From Algibacter marinivivus (GTDB lineage: Bacteria; Bacteroidota; Bacteroidia; Flavobacteriales; Flavobacteriaceae), in assembly GCF_003143755.1 (NCBI RefSeq), contig NZ_QFRI01000005.1, positions 1-64,000 of the forward strand: a stretch of DNA of 64,000 bases, in the 5' to 3' direction. Positions 39,515-48,046 of this stretch are shown here, piece after piece (the first letter of the stretch is position 1; each line of letters opens with the position of its first letter). The position numbers and the translations under genes were made by a program. The notes beneath the pieces are model-generated. The model had not been told where the DNA came from. It saw only the letters and a list, made by a program, of their open reading frames with translations, and did no database searches.

Positions 39515-42500
39515 TTATCTAACTAAACTAAAATGCCCTCTGTACGTTAAGGTATTCCCTGAATTTTTAACTAATTCTGCAACAAACCAATAATCAGAAT
39601 CTGGTAATTGCTGACCATTAAAAGTACCATCCCAAGTGCCACTTTTTGCATTTAGTTGTTTAATTAGTTTTCCATAACGATTATACACGCTTATTTTTGA
39701 AGCATTTGTAAAATCAGTTCCTAAGCCTTCAATTTTCCATATATCATTCACTCCATCATTATTTGGTGTAAAAAACTTAGGAAACCCTAAAATGAAGATT
39801 TCTAATGATACTACACCACATCCATTTTTGTCTCTCACATATATAACATGAGATCCAGCAGCTATGTTATCAAAATAAGGTGCATTCTGATAAGGTCCAT
39901 TCATATCGTTAAGTGAAAACTCATAATCTCCAATACCTAAATTATTAGCTTCATTATTTATGGTAACACTATTATTATCTGAAAGCTCTACAATAGTAAC
40001 ATCATCTATATCTATTTCTGCAATTGCAGATTCAACAACAGAAAATGTAACTGGAAAGGATTCACAGCCAAAATCTGAAGTTGCAATAACAGTATAAGAG
40101 CCACCAGAAACAACTTCAGCAAAAGACATGTTACTAACTATATTTCCGTTACTATCACTCCATTCATAACTATAATTACCCTTAGGGTTGAAAGTTGTTA
40201 ATGTAATTGGATTATTATCTAGACAATAAATAGCAGAATTATCAACCTCAAATTCAGGTCTTGGGTGCACTATTAAAACCAAATGCGGTCCAATACCAAA
40301 ACATTCTCCATTATCATCACTTTCAACACGAACGTAGAGTGTTTGCGAAAAAGTTTGAGTATTGGAATAATTATTTTGATTTAAAATTTCATTTTGCTCT
40401 AACTGTGCATCATTTAAGTTTTCAAAATAATGTACACTCAAATTTTGACCTGTTGGAAATTGCGAAATAAATAATGGCGTTACTTGAGTTAAATCAAAAG
40501 TAGATATTCCATCTATACTATCATCACTATCACAGGATTCTAATTCTTCTAAATAGTTTGAAGGGAAAGAAGTGGTTGAAACCTCTAAATTTATTGTTCC
40601 GACTCTATGGCACCCGTCAGTATTTTCAATTCGAGAATATACTGTATTTGCTGTTTGATTATTAAATATGGAAGCTATAGGATTAGTTGCTGTATCTGCT
40701 TCATTAAACGATAAGTAATACGAAAAAGAAAGATTAGAACTGTTATTATTTGTAATAATAGCATTAGTTTCTTCTAAATTAAAATCAACAAACCCATCAG
40801 GTGTTCCATCTTCATCACAGTTTTTAAATATAATGGTATTTTGAATTATTGGTAATGCATTCACTTCAATATTAAAAGAGGTATCAGTAAAACACAAAGT
40901 GTTATTATTATTTACTATTCTAACATACACAGGTTGTCCGTTAACAATGGTATTTATAAAAGCATTTGACGGTGTTGAAATTGGTGTGGTATAAGCTGAA
41001 TCAACAAAATAATTAAATGTAAAATCTGAAGCCGACTTACCGTTTAGCAAAATGATTTCGTTTTCAGTTAAATCAAAAGTTGTAAAACCATTAGAATCAT
41101 CACCATCTAACATGGTATCACATGCATCTAAGTTGGGTATTGTTGACGGCAGCACAACTGTTTCGTTAATGGTAATATTAACAGCTAATCTATTTAAGCT
41201 TTCACATCCATTTATAGTTTGGCTTGCGTAATAAATACCAGTTGTCAATAATTCTGAACTGCTTATTGGAGTACCACCAGAATTTGCATCATACCATAAA
41301 ACATTATTTCCAGTTGCAACTATATTTGAAGTAGTAGCTTGTTCAATATCACAAAAAATTTGATTAGAATTGGTTGTAGTAGGTATTAGTGTTTGTTGCA
41401 CAGTTACAGTTATTGCTGTTCTTGAAGCTGTTGTACAACCATTTAATGTAGCATCAACATAATAAGTTGTATTCGTATTTAGATTTGGTGTTGTAAAGGA
41501 TGTTCCTGCATTTATTGGAATTCCTCCTGTAGGTGCATTGTACCAGTTAATTGTTCCTGCTGATGCTGTAGCAGTTAGCGTTCCAGAACCCGATTCACAA
41601 ATTAAATCATCATTTATAGAATTAATAGTTGGTATTGGATTAATTGTAGCAGTAACAGGAATGCGTTCGCCATTAACACATCCGTTTATTGAAGCTAAAG
41701 CATAATATGTAGTTGATGCACTCAAACTTGGTGTTGTAAAGACTGGTCCATTAAAAATTGGTGTACTACTAGTTGATGTCGCAAACCATAAAACATCGCC
41801 TTGAGAAGCTGTTGCCTCAAGATTTACTGTTCCGTTACCACATCTAGCAGCTGGTATAGTATTAACAATAGATGTAGTGAATATACTAGAACTCGCTGAA
41901 ATATTTAAAACTGGATCACCTGGCATGCCTCCATATTCTACTATATAACCTTTGGGTTGATATGCTCCTGATGAATTTCCAGCATTAGTTAAATCGTTCC
42001 AAGAACCCGGTATTCCAACACCAGGGGCAGTAACATGCGCATAATCTTCATCACCAGATTGATTAGGCTCTCCTGTATTCCAGAATGCATAATTAGGTGA
42101 ACTTCCATTAGATAAACCATTCCAAAAAATAGTACCCGTTTCTGGCCCAGTAACCCATCTCCATACACCTTCAGTAGCTGCATCACTTCCACCAATCCAA
42201 CCTGCGCCTGCAGCTTGCTCTCCAGATAATTGAGCTTCTTCAGCTGATGTAATGGTTGCTAAATAACCTTGTAAACCAAAATAAGTCCTATTTTCTGCAG
42301 CTGTTTTAGCAGATGTCCAAAGAATACCAATAGATGGTACATATTCGTAATAATGATCTGTAGATGGTAAATAATTAGCATCTCCAATGGTTATAGAAAA
42401 TGTTTTGTCAATTGGGTTGTTATTAGAACTTTGAAAAACAACAGATTCAGTAGCTGCTATTAAATCTACATAACTTACAAGTGCAGATCCAACACCAAAG

Positions 42501-42796
42501 AGTGTTAATTTTCCTTGAGTAGCATCCCAAGATGTTAATATGTTTGGATGGGTTCCTGTTAACGATAAATTATCTTCACCTTGAACATATCCTGTAGATA
42601 TTTGTATAAAAAGCGCCTCAATTTCTGTATCGTCCGGATCTACAATATCAAAATCGGTTACAATATTTATTTGGGTGTTAGGGCAGTATGGTTGATTTCC
42701 AGTAGCCGTTAATGTTGGTGCCACATTTTGAGACCAACATAAATTACATGCAAATAATAAAAACACAATAATTGTGTTATACTTTATAATAGACAT
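39515..42796 (-). CDS. Secreted C-type-lectin and Ig-like protein with T9SS type B sorting domain (1093 aa)
   Basis: A signal peptide (residues 1-22, ending CWSQ) is followed by a cadherin/SdrG-like strand-rich segment (about 25-140) and a C-type lectin-like domain (about 145-295) with YEYVPSIGILWTSAKTAAENRTYF, GWIGGSDAATEGVWRWVTGPETG, FWNTGEPNQSGDEDYAHV and GSWNDL. The EPN motif is the classical mannose-type calcium and sugar site. Three CHU-type Ig-like domains follow (GSGTLTATASAGTINWYNAPTGG and relatives), then repeats containing DGFTTFDLT-like elements (FTTFDLTENEIIL, STFDLTQVTPLF). The last 90 residues (FPKFFTPNNDGVNDIWKIEGL to YRGHFSLVR) are the CHU_C/T9SS type B sorting domain. Probably a surface adhesin; sugar binding is inferred from EPN. 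Confidence 0.92.
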   Translation of the reverse strand: MSIIKYNTIIVFLLFACNLCWSQNVAPTLTATGNQPYCPNTQINIVTDFDIVDPDDTEIEALFIQISTGYVQGEDNLSLTGTHPNILTSWDATQGKLTLFGVGSALVSYVDLIAATESVVFQSSNNNPIDKTFSITIGDANYLPSTDHYYEYVPSIGILWTSAKTAAENRTYFGLQGYLATITSAEEAQLSGEQAAGAGWIGGSDAATEGVWRWVTGPETGTIFWNGLSNGSSPNYAFWNTGEPNQSGDEDYAHVTAPGVGIPGSWNDLTNAGNSSGAYQPKGYIVEYGGMPGDPVLNISASSSIFTTSIVNTIPAARCGNGTVNLEATASQGDVLWFATSTSSTPIFNGPVFTTPSLSASTTYYALASINGCVNGERIPVTATINPIPTINSINDDLICESGSGTLTATASAGTINWYNAPTGGIPINAGTSFTTPNLNTNTTYYVDATLNGCTTASRTAITVTVQQTLIPTTTNSNQIFCDIEQATTSNIVATGNNVLWYDANSGGTPISSSELLTTGIYYASQTINGCESLNRLAVNITINETVVLPSTIPNLDACDTMLDGDDSNGFTTFDLTENEIILLNGKSASDFTFNYFVDSAYTTPISTPSNAFINTIVNGQPVYVRIVNNNNTLCFTDTSFNIEVNALPIIQNTIIFKNCDEDGTPDGFVDFNLEETNAIITNNNSSNLSFSYYLSFNEADTATNPIASIFNNQTANTVYSRIENTDGCHRVGTINLEVSTTSFPSNYLEELESCDSDDSIDGISTFDLTQVTPLFISQFPTGQNLSVHYFENLNDAQLEQNEILNQNNYSNTQTFSQTLYVRVESDDNGECFGIGPHLVLIVHPRPEFEVDNSAIYCLDNNPITLTTFNPKGNYSYEWSDSNGNIVSNMSFAEVVSGGSYTVIATSDFGCESFPVTFSVVESAIAEIDIDDVTIVELSDNNSVTINNEANNLGIGDYEFSLNDMNGPYQNAPYFDNIAAGSHVIYVRDKNGCGVVSLEIFILGFPKFFTPNNDGVNDIWKIEGLGTDFTNASKISVYNRYGKLIKQLNAKSGTWDGTFNGQQLPDSDYWFVAELVKNSGNTLTYRGHFSLVR

Positions 42797-43037
42797 CAGG
42801 AAATATTATAGCGATTATTTTTTTACTAAAGATACTCCAAAACTAGCGTTAAAGGCAAATCTTTAAGTCGAAAAACAGGATAATAAGATTAAAGACGCTT
42901 TGGTTAATACCAATTTTTAATATTTTAAAACCAATAATTTGGGCTTTTATTATTCAGATAGAAATTTGATGATGATGTGTATTGTTTTTGAGATTTCTCA
43001 TCACTCTTACCTCACGCTATCGGAATAACAAACAAGA
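42797..43037. other. Intergenic region with a dispersed-repeat remnant
   Basis: No gene is seen. At about 42989-43030 the string GAGATTTCTCATCACTC...CGGAATAACA resembles the intergenic repeats of flavobacteria that usually read GAGATTTCTC...GGAATGACA. Nothing else was recognised. Confidence 0.4.
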
Positions 43038-43811
43038 CTATAACTTTTTAGCTTCCTCCCAAAATACATCCATTTCAGCTAGGGTCATATCTTTAAGTGG
43101 TTTGTTTAAAGCTTTGGCTTTACTTTCTAGATATTGGAAACGCTTTGAGAATTTTTTATTAGTACGTTCTAGTGCATTTTCTGGATTGATGTTTAAAAAA
43201 CGTGCGTAGTTTACCATTGAAAACATCACATCTCCAAATTCACTTTCCATTCTATCTTGGTTACCAGATTGTACTTCGGTTTTAAATTCGTTGAGCTCCT
43301 CCTCCACTTTTTCCCAAACTTGATTGGGTTCTTCCCAATCAAAACCAACGCCAGCCACTTTTTCTTGAATGCGGTTGGCTTTTACTAAAGCTGGTAAACT
43401 TTTTGGAACGCCTTCTAAAACACTGGTTTTGCCTTCTTTAAGTTTTAGGCTTTCCCAATTGCGTTTTACATCGTCTTCGTTTTCTACTTTTACATCGCTG
43501 TAAATATGTGGGTGTCTGTTTATTAGTTTTTCGCAAATGCTATTACACACATCAGCAATATCAAAATGATTGGTTTCGCTACCTATTCTAGCGTAAAACA
43601 CAATGTGCAATAACACATCGCCTAACTCTTTTTTAACTTCTTCTAAATCTTTATCTAGAATAGCGTCTCCAAGTTCGTAAGTTTCTTCTATAGTGAGGTG
43701 GCGTAAGGTTTCCATAGTTTGCTTTTTATCCCACGGACATTGCTCTCTCAACTCGTCCATAATGGTTAATAATCTATCAAAAGCTTTTAACTGATTTTGT
43801 CTGGAGTTCAT
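43038..43811 (-). CDS. mazG: Nucleoside triphosphate pyrophosphohydrolase MazG
   Basis: A housecleaning enzyme of 257 residues, the length of the two-domain MazG, that hydrolyses NTPs or dNTPs to the monophosphate and pyrophosphate. The N-terminal MazG domain shows LREQCPWDKKQTMETLRHLTIEETYELGDAI with the metal-binding EExxE-type motif, and then DLEEVKKELGDVLLHIVFYA. The second domain repeats this as EEELNEFKTEV...ESEFGDVMFSMVNYARF. GFDWEEPNQVWEKVEEEL and the ending LAEMDVFWEEAKK are usual. It stands alone, next to a dispersed-repeat remnant. Confidence 0.95.
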   Translation of the reverse strand: MNSRQNQLKAFDRLLTIMDELREQCPWDKKQTMETLRHLTIEETYELGDAILDKDLEEVKKELGDVLLHIVFYARIGSETNHFDIADVCNSICEKLINRHPHIYSDVKVENEDDVKRNWESLKLKEGKTSVLEGVPKSLPALVKANRIQEKVAGVGFDWEEPNQVWEKVEEELNEFKTEVQSGNQDRMESEFGDVMFSMVNYARFLNINPENALERTNKKFSKRFQYLESKAKALNKPLKDMTLAEMDVFWEEAKKL

Positions 43812-43931
43812 TTTTGGAATTTTTTCAAAAATACGATTTTGATGTTTTGGATGAGGAGTAATTTGTTTAAAAATTGGCTCTTGCCAATATAATCTATAAC
43901 TTGATTTTGTCAGAAAAAAATGATAACTTCG

Positions 43932-43989
43932 TTTAACGTCGGATATAAGTCATTAAAACGACGCATATCCGTAAAAACATTGTGCACAA
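43932..43989 (+). repeat. 5' structured flank of a cassette-like unit
   Basis: It begins TTTAACGTC (43932-43940), whose reverse complement GACGTTAAA closes the unit at 44943-44951. Inside are the inverted pair CGGATAT (43940-43946) and ATATCCG (43965-43971), and the perfect ten-base palindrome TTGTGCACAA (43980-43989), which ends one base before the start codon at 43991. Confidence 0.55.
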
Positions 43990-43990
43990 T

Positions 43991-44578
43991 ATGAATCGAC
44001 TACTCTTAATCATATTAATTTCATTTTCTTACACTTCTATTTCTTCACAAAGCCTAATAGAAGCAGCTATAACTGGAAAATCAAAGATTGTCTATGAAAA
44101 GCCTTTTAAATTCAATATTAAGAATGGGAAATGGGATTTAAAATATAGAATGGAATCATTAAACGAGCAAAAATCGAACCCCAATAAATCGAATATCCTG
44201 ACCGACTCTTTAATTGTAAAAGAATTGTGCAAAAAAGCAGAAAACCAAAAATTAAAGAATTGGTCTGAAGAAGAATTAGATAATATTTATTTAGCTAAAA
44301 ACACTGAATATCTTAATATTAAAACAATAAAAAACACTCTCAATCTGACTCAAAAATCCGAAATCAAAATATTAAAAAAACAAATAAGGCAATACAATAG
44401 TTACAAAAATAAATGGAGAAGTTTTCCTTTATCGTTGTCTCGACCTGTTTATTCTGAAAACAAAGAATATGCTTTAATTGCCTTTAATTATGGTAATAAT
44501 GGAGGAGAAATTGTGATTTATCAAAAAATTAAAGAAAATTGGATAAACGTTGGTGTAATTGAAGGTTGGGCATATTAA
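43991..44578 (+). CDS. Small secreted protein of unknown function
   Basis: I do not recognise this 195-residue protein. A signal peptide (MNRLLLIILISFSYTSISSQ, residues 1-20) is clear. The mature part is basic (many Lys and Asn), with YEKPFKFNIKNGKWDLKY, a central helical stretch LNLTQKSEIKILKKQIRQYNSYKNKW, and a C-terminal beta-rich part, RPVYSENKEYALIAFNYGNNGGEIVIYQK...WINVGVIEGW, that looks like a small all-beta periplasmic domain. A GTG at 43982 is in frame but lies in a palindrome, so ATG 43991 is chosen. The gene sits alone between two palindrome-rich flanks that carry matching inverted ends. This suggests transfer as a unit. Confidence 0.7.
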   Translation: MNRLLLIILISFSYTSISSQSLIEAAITGKSKIVYEKPFKFNIKNGKWDLKYRMESLNEQKSNPNKSNILTDSLIVKELCKKAENQKLKNWSEEELDNIYLAKNTEYLNIKTIKNTLNLTQKSEIKILKKQIRQYNSYKNKWRSFPLSLSRPVYSENKEYALIAFNYGNNGGEIVIYQKIKENWINVGVIEGWAY

Positions 44579-44584
44579 AAAAAA

Positions 44585-44951
44585 CACTGTGTACAACACC
44601 GTATATAAAAAATTGCTAGTTTTACCCTAAACCAATGTTAGTTGCTTTGTTTGCTAGCTTCTGATTTTCCTTCGGAAAATCCTCGCACACAAACTCGCAA
44701 CTTTCCATATACAACAACGATGGTATGTAATTGCCTGCGGCACGTGGAATCGCGTTTTGCAAACGCTACCTTTCCACTAATTACATACCATCGTCCACTG
44801 TTAATTACGCCTCAACTTAATTATCGTATATTTATTCAATTCCACGAGAACTCCTCACGAAACTACACACATCAGCGTGTATAGCTAATGAGGCGCAATT
44901 ATGGCTACTCGTGAGGCGCGCCTCACTACGCCATACACAGTGGACGTTAAA
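44585..44951. repeat. Palindrome-rich structured element with inverted ends
   Basis: The ends CACTGTGTA (44585-44593) and TACACAGTG (44934-44942) are exact inverted repeats, followed by GACGTTAAA (44943-44951). Nested stems lie between. AGTTGC/GCAACT (44640-44645, 44697-44702) enclose GTTTG/CAAAC and GATTTTCC/GGAAAATC. ACGATGGTATGTAATT/AATTACATACCATCGT (44717-44732, 44779-44794; 16 pairs) enclose GTGGAA/TTCCAC and GCGTTT/AAACGC. AATTACGCCTCA/TGAGGCGCAATT (44803-44814, 44889-44900; one mismatch) form a third stem. The 16-base palindrome GTGAGGCGCGCCTCAC is at 44911-44926. No convincing gene lies inside. Confidence 0.65.
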
Positions 44952-44999
44952 GGAACTTTTTCAAAAAAAACGACTTTTATTTTAAAAACAAAGCTAGTA

Positions 45000-45094
45000 T
45001 ATACCTGCGTTAGGGATTGCAGTGGAAAGCCCACAGGGAGGCACGACCGAGGACTTGTAACGGAAAGCCCGACCCTTTAGGGTAACGCCCAAAA
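45000..45094 (-). repeat. Dispersed intergenic repeat, copy A
   Basis: Read on the minus strand it starts GGGCGTTACCCTAAAGGGTC and runs to CCCTAACGCAGGTATA. It is closely similar, in opposite orientation, to copy B at 59268-59369. Both contain TTGGGCGTTACC-like, CCGTTACAAGTCCTCG and GTGGGC.(T/A)TCCACTGC segments. Confidence 0.8.
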
Positions 45095-45112
45095 CATTAT
45101 TATTATAAACTA

Positions 45113-45142
45113 AAAAATCCAGCCTTTACAGACTGGATTTTT
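45113..45142 (-). terminator. Intrinsic terminator after aconitase
   Basis: On the minus strand AAAAATCCAG pairs with CTGGATTTTT (45133-45142 with 45113-45122 on the + strand), ten pairs around a 10-base loop, with a T tract. It lies 20 bases after the stop. Confidence 0.8.
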
Positions 45143-45162
45143 AAAATATATGTGCTTGAAAT

Positions 45163-47430
45163 TTAAGCGTTTTGCTTCTTAATTAAATTAAGTGCTGAAC
45201 CTTCTTGGTACCACTCGATTTGCGAATCGTTGTAAGTATGATTCAATTTGATAAGATCTTTTGATCCATCTTCATGAATTGCTTCTAGCGTTAATTGTTT
45301 TCCTGGAGCGAATTCATTTAAATCTATAAAGTTAAATGTATCGTTCTCTTGGATTAAATCGTAATCGCTTTCGTTAGCAAAGGTTAAACCTAACATACCT
45401 TGTTTCTTCAAGTTTGTTTCGTGGATACGTGCAAACGACTTTACGATTACCGCAGCAACTCCTAAATGACGCGGTTGCATTGCAGCATGCTCTCTGGAAG
45501 ATCCTTCTCCGTAGTTATGATCTCCAACTACAATTGACTTAACACCAGCAGCTTTATAAGCTCTTGCCGTATCTGGAACTCCGCCATACTCTCCAGTTAA
45601 TTGGTTTTTAACGAAGTTGGTTTTTTGTCCAAAGGCATTTACTGCTCCAATTAAAGTATTGTTTGCAATATTATCTAGATGCCCTCTGAAACGTAACCAT
45701 GGTCCTGCCATAGAAATATGGTCGGTTGTACATTTACCGAAAGCTTTAATTAATAATTTTGCTCCATTTATTTCTCCGCCTATGGGTTGGAATGGTGTTA
45801 ATAATTGTAAACGTTCTGAATCATCTTTTACCGAAACTTGTACATGACTTCCATCTGCTTCTGGTGCTAAATATCCATTATCATCTACTGCGAAACCTTT
45901 TGGAGGTAATTCCCATCCTGTTGGCTCATCGAACATCACTTCTTGCCCGTCTTCATTAATTAACTTATCAGTTAATGGATTGAAGTCTAAACGACCAGCA
46001 ACTGCAATAGCTGCTGTTAATTCTGGTGATGCTACAAAGGCATGTGTATTTGGATTTCCATCAGCACGCTTAGCAAAGTTTCTGTTAAAAGAATGTACAA
46101 TACTATTTTTTGGTGCATTTTTTGGGTCTGAATATCTTGCCCATTGCCCGATACATGGTCCGCATGCATTGGTGAATATTTTAGCATCTAGGTTTTCGAA
46201 AATCCCAAGAATACCATCACGCTCTGCTGTGAAACGTACTTGCTCTGAACCTGGATTGATTCCTAATTCAGCCTTCATTTTTAATCCTTTATCTAAAGCT
46301 TGTTGAGCAATAGACGATGCTCTTGATAAATCCTCATAAGATGAGTTTGTACAAGAACCTATTAAACCCCACTCTACTTTTAAAGGCCACTCGTTAGACT
46401 TTGCTTTTTCAGTCATTGCAGAACCTACTTCTGTAGATAAATCTGGAGTGAAAGGTCCGTTTAGTAATGGTCCTAATTCTGATAAATTAATTTCTATAAC
46501 TTGATCGAAATATTGCTCTGGATTAGCATACACTTCAGCATCAGCTGTTAAGTGTTGTTTTACTGCATTAGCAGCATCAGCAACATCTGCTCTATCTGTA
46601 GCACGTAAGTAACGCTCCATAGACTCATCATACCCAAAAGTAGATGTTGTTGCACCTATTTCTGCTCCCATGTTACAAATGGTTCCTTTTCCTGTACAAG
46701 ACATTGATGTTGCTCCAGGTCCGAAATATTCAACAATAGCACCTGTTCCTCCTTTAACAGTAAGGATTTCTGCTACTTTAAGAATGACATCTTTTGGTGC
46801 AGTCCATCCAGAAAGCTTTCCTGTTAACTTCACACCTATTAGTTTTGGGAATTTAAGCTCCCAAGCCATACCTGCCATAACATCTACCGCATCAGCTCCA
46901 CCTACACCAATAGCAACCATACCTAAACCACCTGCATTTACAGTGTGTGAATCGGTACCAATCATCATCCCACCTGGGAATGCATAATTTTCTAATACTA
47001 CTTGGTGAATAATACCTGCTCCTGGTTTCCAGAAACCAATACCATATTTATTAGATACTGATTCTAAGAAATTAAAAACCTCACTACTTACATTATTAGC
47101 ATGTTTTAAATCTGTTGCAGCGCCTTCTTTAGCTTGGATTAAGTGATCACAATGCACTGTTGTTGGTACAGCAACCTTACTTTTTCCTGCTTGCATAAAT
47201 TGCAATAATGCCATTTGTGCTGTTGCATCTTGACATGCAATTCTGTCTGGTGCGAAATCTACATAGTCCTTTCCTCTTGTAAATGCCTCTGTAGGTGTAC
47301 CATCCCAAAGGTGAGAATATAATATCTTTTCAGATAGAGTTAATGGTTTCCCAACAATCTCACGTGCTTTGTCTACGCGATCTGCCATTTTGGTGTACAC
47401 ACCTTTGATCATATCAATGTCAAATGCCAT
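45163..47430 (-). CDS. acn: Aconitate hydratase (mitochondrial-type, 755 aa)
   Basis: The citric acid cycle enzyme that interconverts citrate and isocitrate. The 755 residues match the mitochondrial and Bacteroidota type rather than AcnA or AcnB (about 865-890). Substrate and iron-sulfur motifs: [43 protein letters not shown] with the first cluster cysteine, [12 protein letters not shown] with the other two, [34 protein letters not shown] and the swivel domain [17 protein letters not shown]. All three cluster cysteines and the catalytic Ser in GSSREHAA are present. Upstream are a -7 box (47471-47478) and a LacI-like palindrome (47517-47530). It is a single-gene unit with its own terminator. 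Confidence 0.97.
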   Translation of the reverse strand: MAFDIDMIKGVYTKMADRVDKAREIVGKPLTLSEKILYSHLWDGTPTEAFTRGKDYVDFAPDRIACQDATAQMALLQFMQAGKSKVAVPTTVHCDHLIQAKEGAATDLKHANNVSSEVFNFLESVSNKYGIGFWKPGAGIIHQVVLENYAFPGGMMIGTDSHTVNAGGLGMVAIGVGGADAVDVMAGMAWELKFPKLIGVKLTGKLSGWTAPKDVILKVAEILTVKGGTGAIVEYFGPGATSMSCTGKGTICNMGAEIGATTSTFGYDESMERYLRATDRADVADAANAVKQHLTADAEVYANPEQYFDQVIEINLSELGPLLNGPFTPDLSTEVGSAMTEKAKSNEWPLKVEWGLIGSCTNSSYEDLSRASSIAQQALDKGLKMKAELGINPGSEQVRFTAERDGILGIFENLDAKIFTNACGPCIGQWARYSDPKNAPKNSIVHSFNRNFAKRADGNPNTHAFVASPELTAAIAVAGRLDFNPLTDKLINEDGQEVMFDEPTGWELPPKGFAVDDNGYLAPEADGSHVQVSVKDDSERLQLLTPFQPIGGEINGAKLLIKAFGKCTTDHISMAGPWLRFRGHLDNIANNTLIGAVNAFGQKTNFVKNQLTGEYGGVPDTARAYKAAGVKSIVVGDHNYGEGSSREHAAMQPRHLGVAAVIVKSFARIHETNLKKQGMLGLTFANESDYDLIQENDTFNFIDLNEFAPGKQLTLEAIHEDGSKDLIKLNHTYNDSQIEWYQEGSALNLIKKQNA

Positions 47431-47470
47431 ATATATTATTTTAAGATTTTTAATTCTTTTAAAAGTGTAG

Positions 47471-47478
47471 CAAATCTA
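47471..47478 (-). promoter_or_regulatory. -7 box upstream of aconitase
   Basis: On the minus strand TAGATTTG followed by C, 40 bases before the start codon. An exact TAnnTTTG match. No TTG lies at the ideal -33 spacing, which fits a promoter that needs an activator. Confidence 0.45.
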
Positions 47479-47516
47479 CAAAAATCAAGAGATATTAAAA
47501 AATATGAAGTTAATTA

Positions 47517-47530
47517 CGAAAACGTTTTCG
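47517..47530. promoter_or_regulatory. Palindromic operator CGAAAACGTTTTCG
   Basis: A perfect 14-base palindrome with a central CG. The form AAAACGTTTT is typical of LacI/GalR-family operators. It lies upstream of the aconitase -7 box by about 38 bases, a place more fitting for activation than for repression. No LacI-type regulator gene is in the window. Confidence 0.5.
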
Positions 47531-47842
47531 AATAATTTAATATCTGAGAATATTAAGGTTGTTTTTTTATCAAAATGATAATTTAATAATTAAAAATATA
47601 CTAAATTGATAAGTCTAAAGAATAAAGAGAGCCAAAAAGCTTTTAAATACTCGCATCTTAATTAATTATTTAATAATAGACAAATATTATTTAATCAACT
47701 AAATCGAAATCAAAATGAATTTACAGATGAATTTAATAATTTTGGATATGGATAAGGTGATTATTATTTATATAAACTCTTTTTAACCTAATCTTTATTA
47801 ACAGCTTCTGTTTCTATCTTATAATTAATGATGATTTTTAAG
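47531..47842. other. Intergenic region, no gene seen
   Basis: AT-rich DNA between the aconitase control region and the 3' end of the small GldL-like gene. No open frame, RNA gene, clear hairpin terminator or repeat was recognised. Confidence 0.5.
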
Positions 47843-48046
47843 CTATTCCCTAAAATAAAATACAACCAATATAATTATAGTGTAAACTACAGCAATAACT
47901 TTTAAAAAAGTTGCAATAGTTATCAATATGTTGCCTGTTAAGAAACCAATTTCAAAATGAATAATTTTTAGAAGAGCACCAATATAAGTTGCAGCTAAAC
48001 CAATAAGAAATATAACTATAGGAACAACAAATTGTTTGAATTTCAT
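47843..48046 (-). CDS. Small two-helix membrane protein resembling the GldL N-terminus
   Basis: A protein of 67 residues with two hydrophobic helices: FVVPIVIFLIGLAATYIGALLKI (about 6-28) and ILITIATFLKVIAVVYTIIILVVFYF (about 40-65). The GALLKIIHFEIGFLTGN joint recalls the GALFKIMHW element of the GldL membrane domain in the T9SS motor, but the long cytoplasmic part of GldL is missing. It is not the real GldL. Its start codon shares one base with the stop of the MoxR gene, so it is translationally coupled. Its role is unknown; it may be a membrane accessory of the MoxR ATPase. Confidence 0.75.
   Translation of the reverse strand: MKFKQFVVPIVIFLIGLAATYIGALLKIIHFEIGFLTGNILITIATFLKVIAVVYTIIILVVFYFRE

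Noticed and set aside
44642-44884. 80-residue + strand open frame inside the palindrome-rich element
   Set aside because: It has no homology I can see, an odd composition and no signal, and its codons coincide with paired stems. The DNA is explained better by the structured repeat.
43932-44951. Reading the cassette-like unit as an integron attC gene cassette
   Set aside because: GTTTAAC resembles an attC outer box, but the closing GTTAAAG does not fit GTTRRRY fully, the element is about three times too long for attC, and no integrase is present. Only a looser cassette-like description is kept.
45617-46987. Several + strand open frames opposite the aconitase gene
   Set aside because: They are shadows of a well-conserved gene with all aconitase motifs.
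47843-48046. Calling the 67-residue membrane protein GldL
   Set aside because: It has only a membrane hairpin resembling GldL; the long cytoplasmic part and the gldKLMN context are absent.
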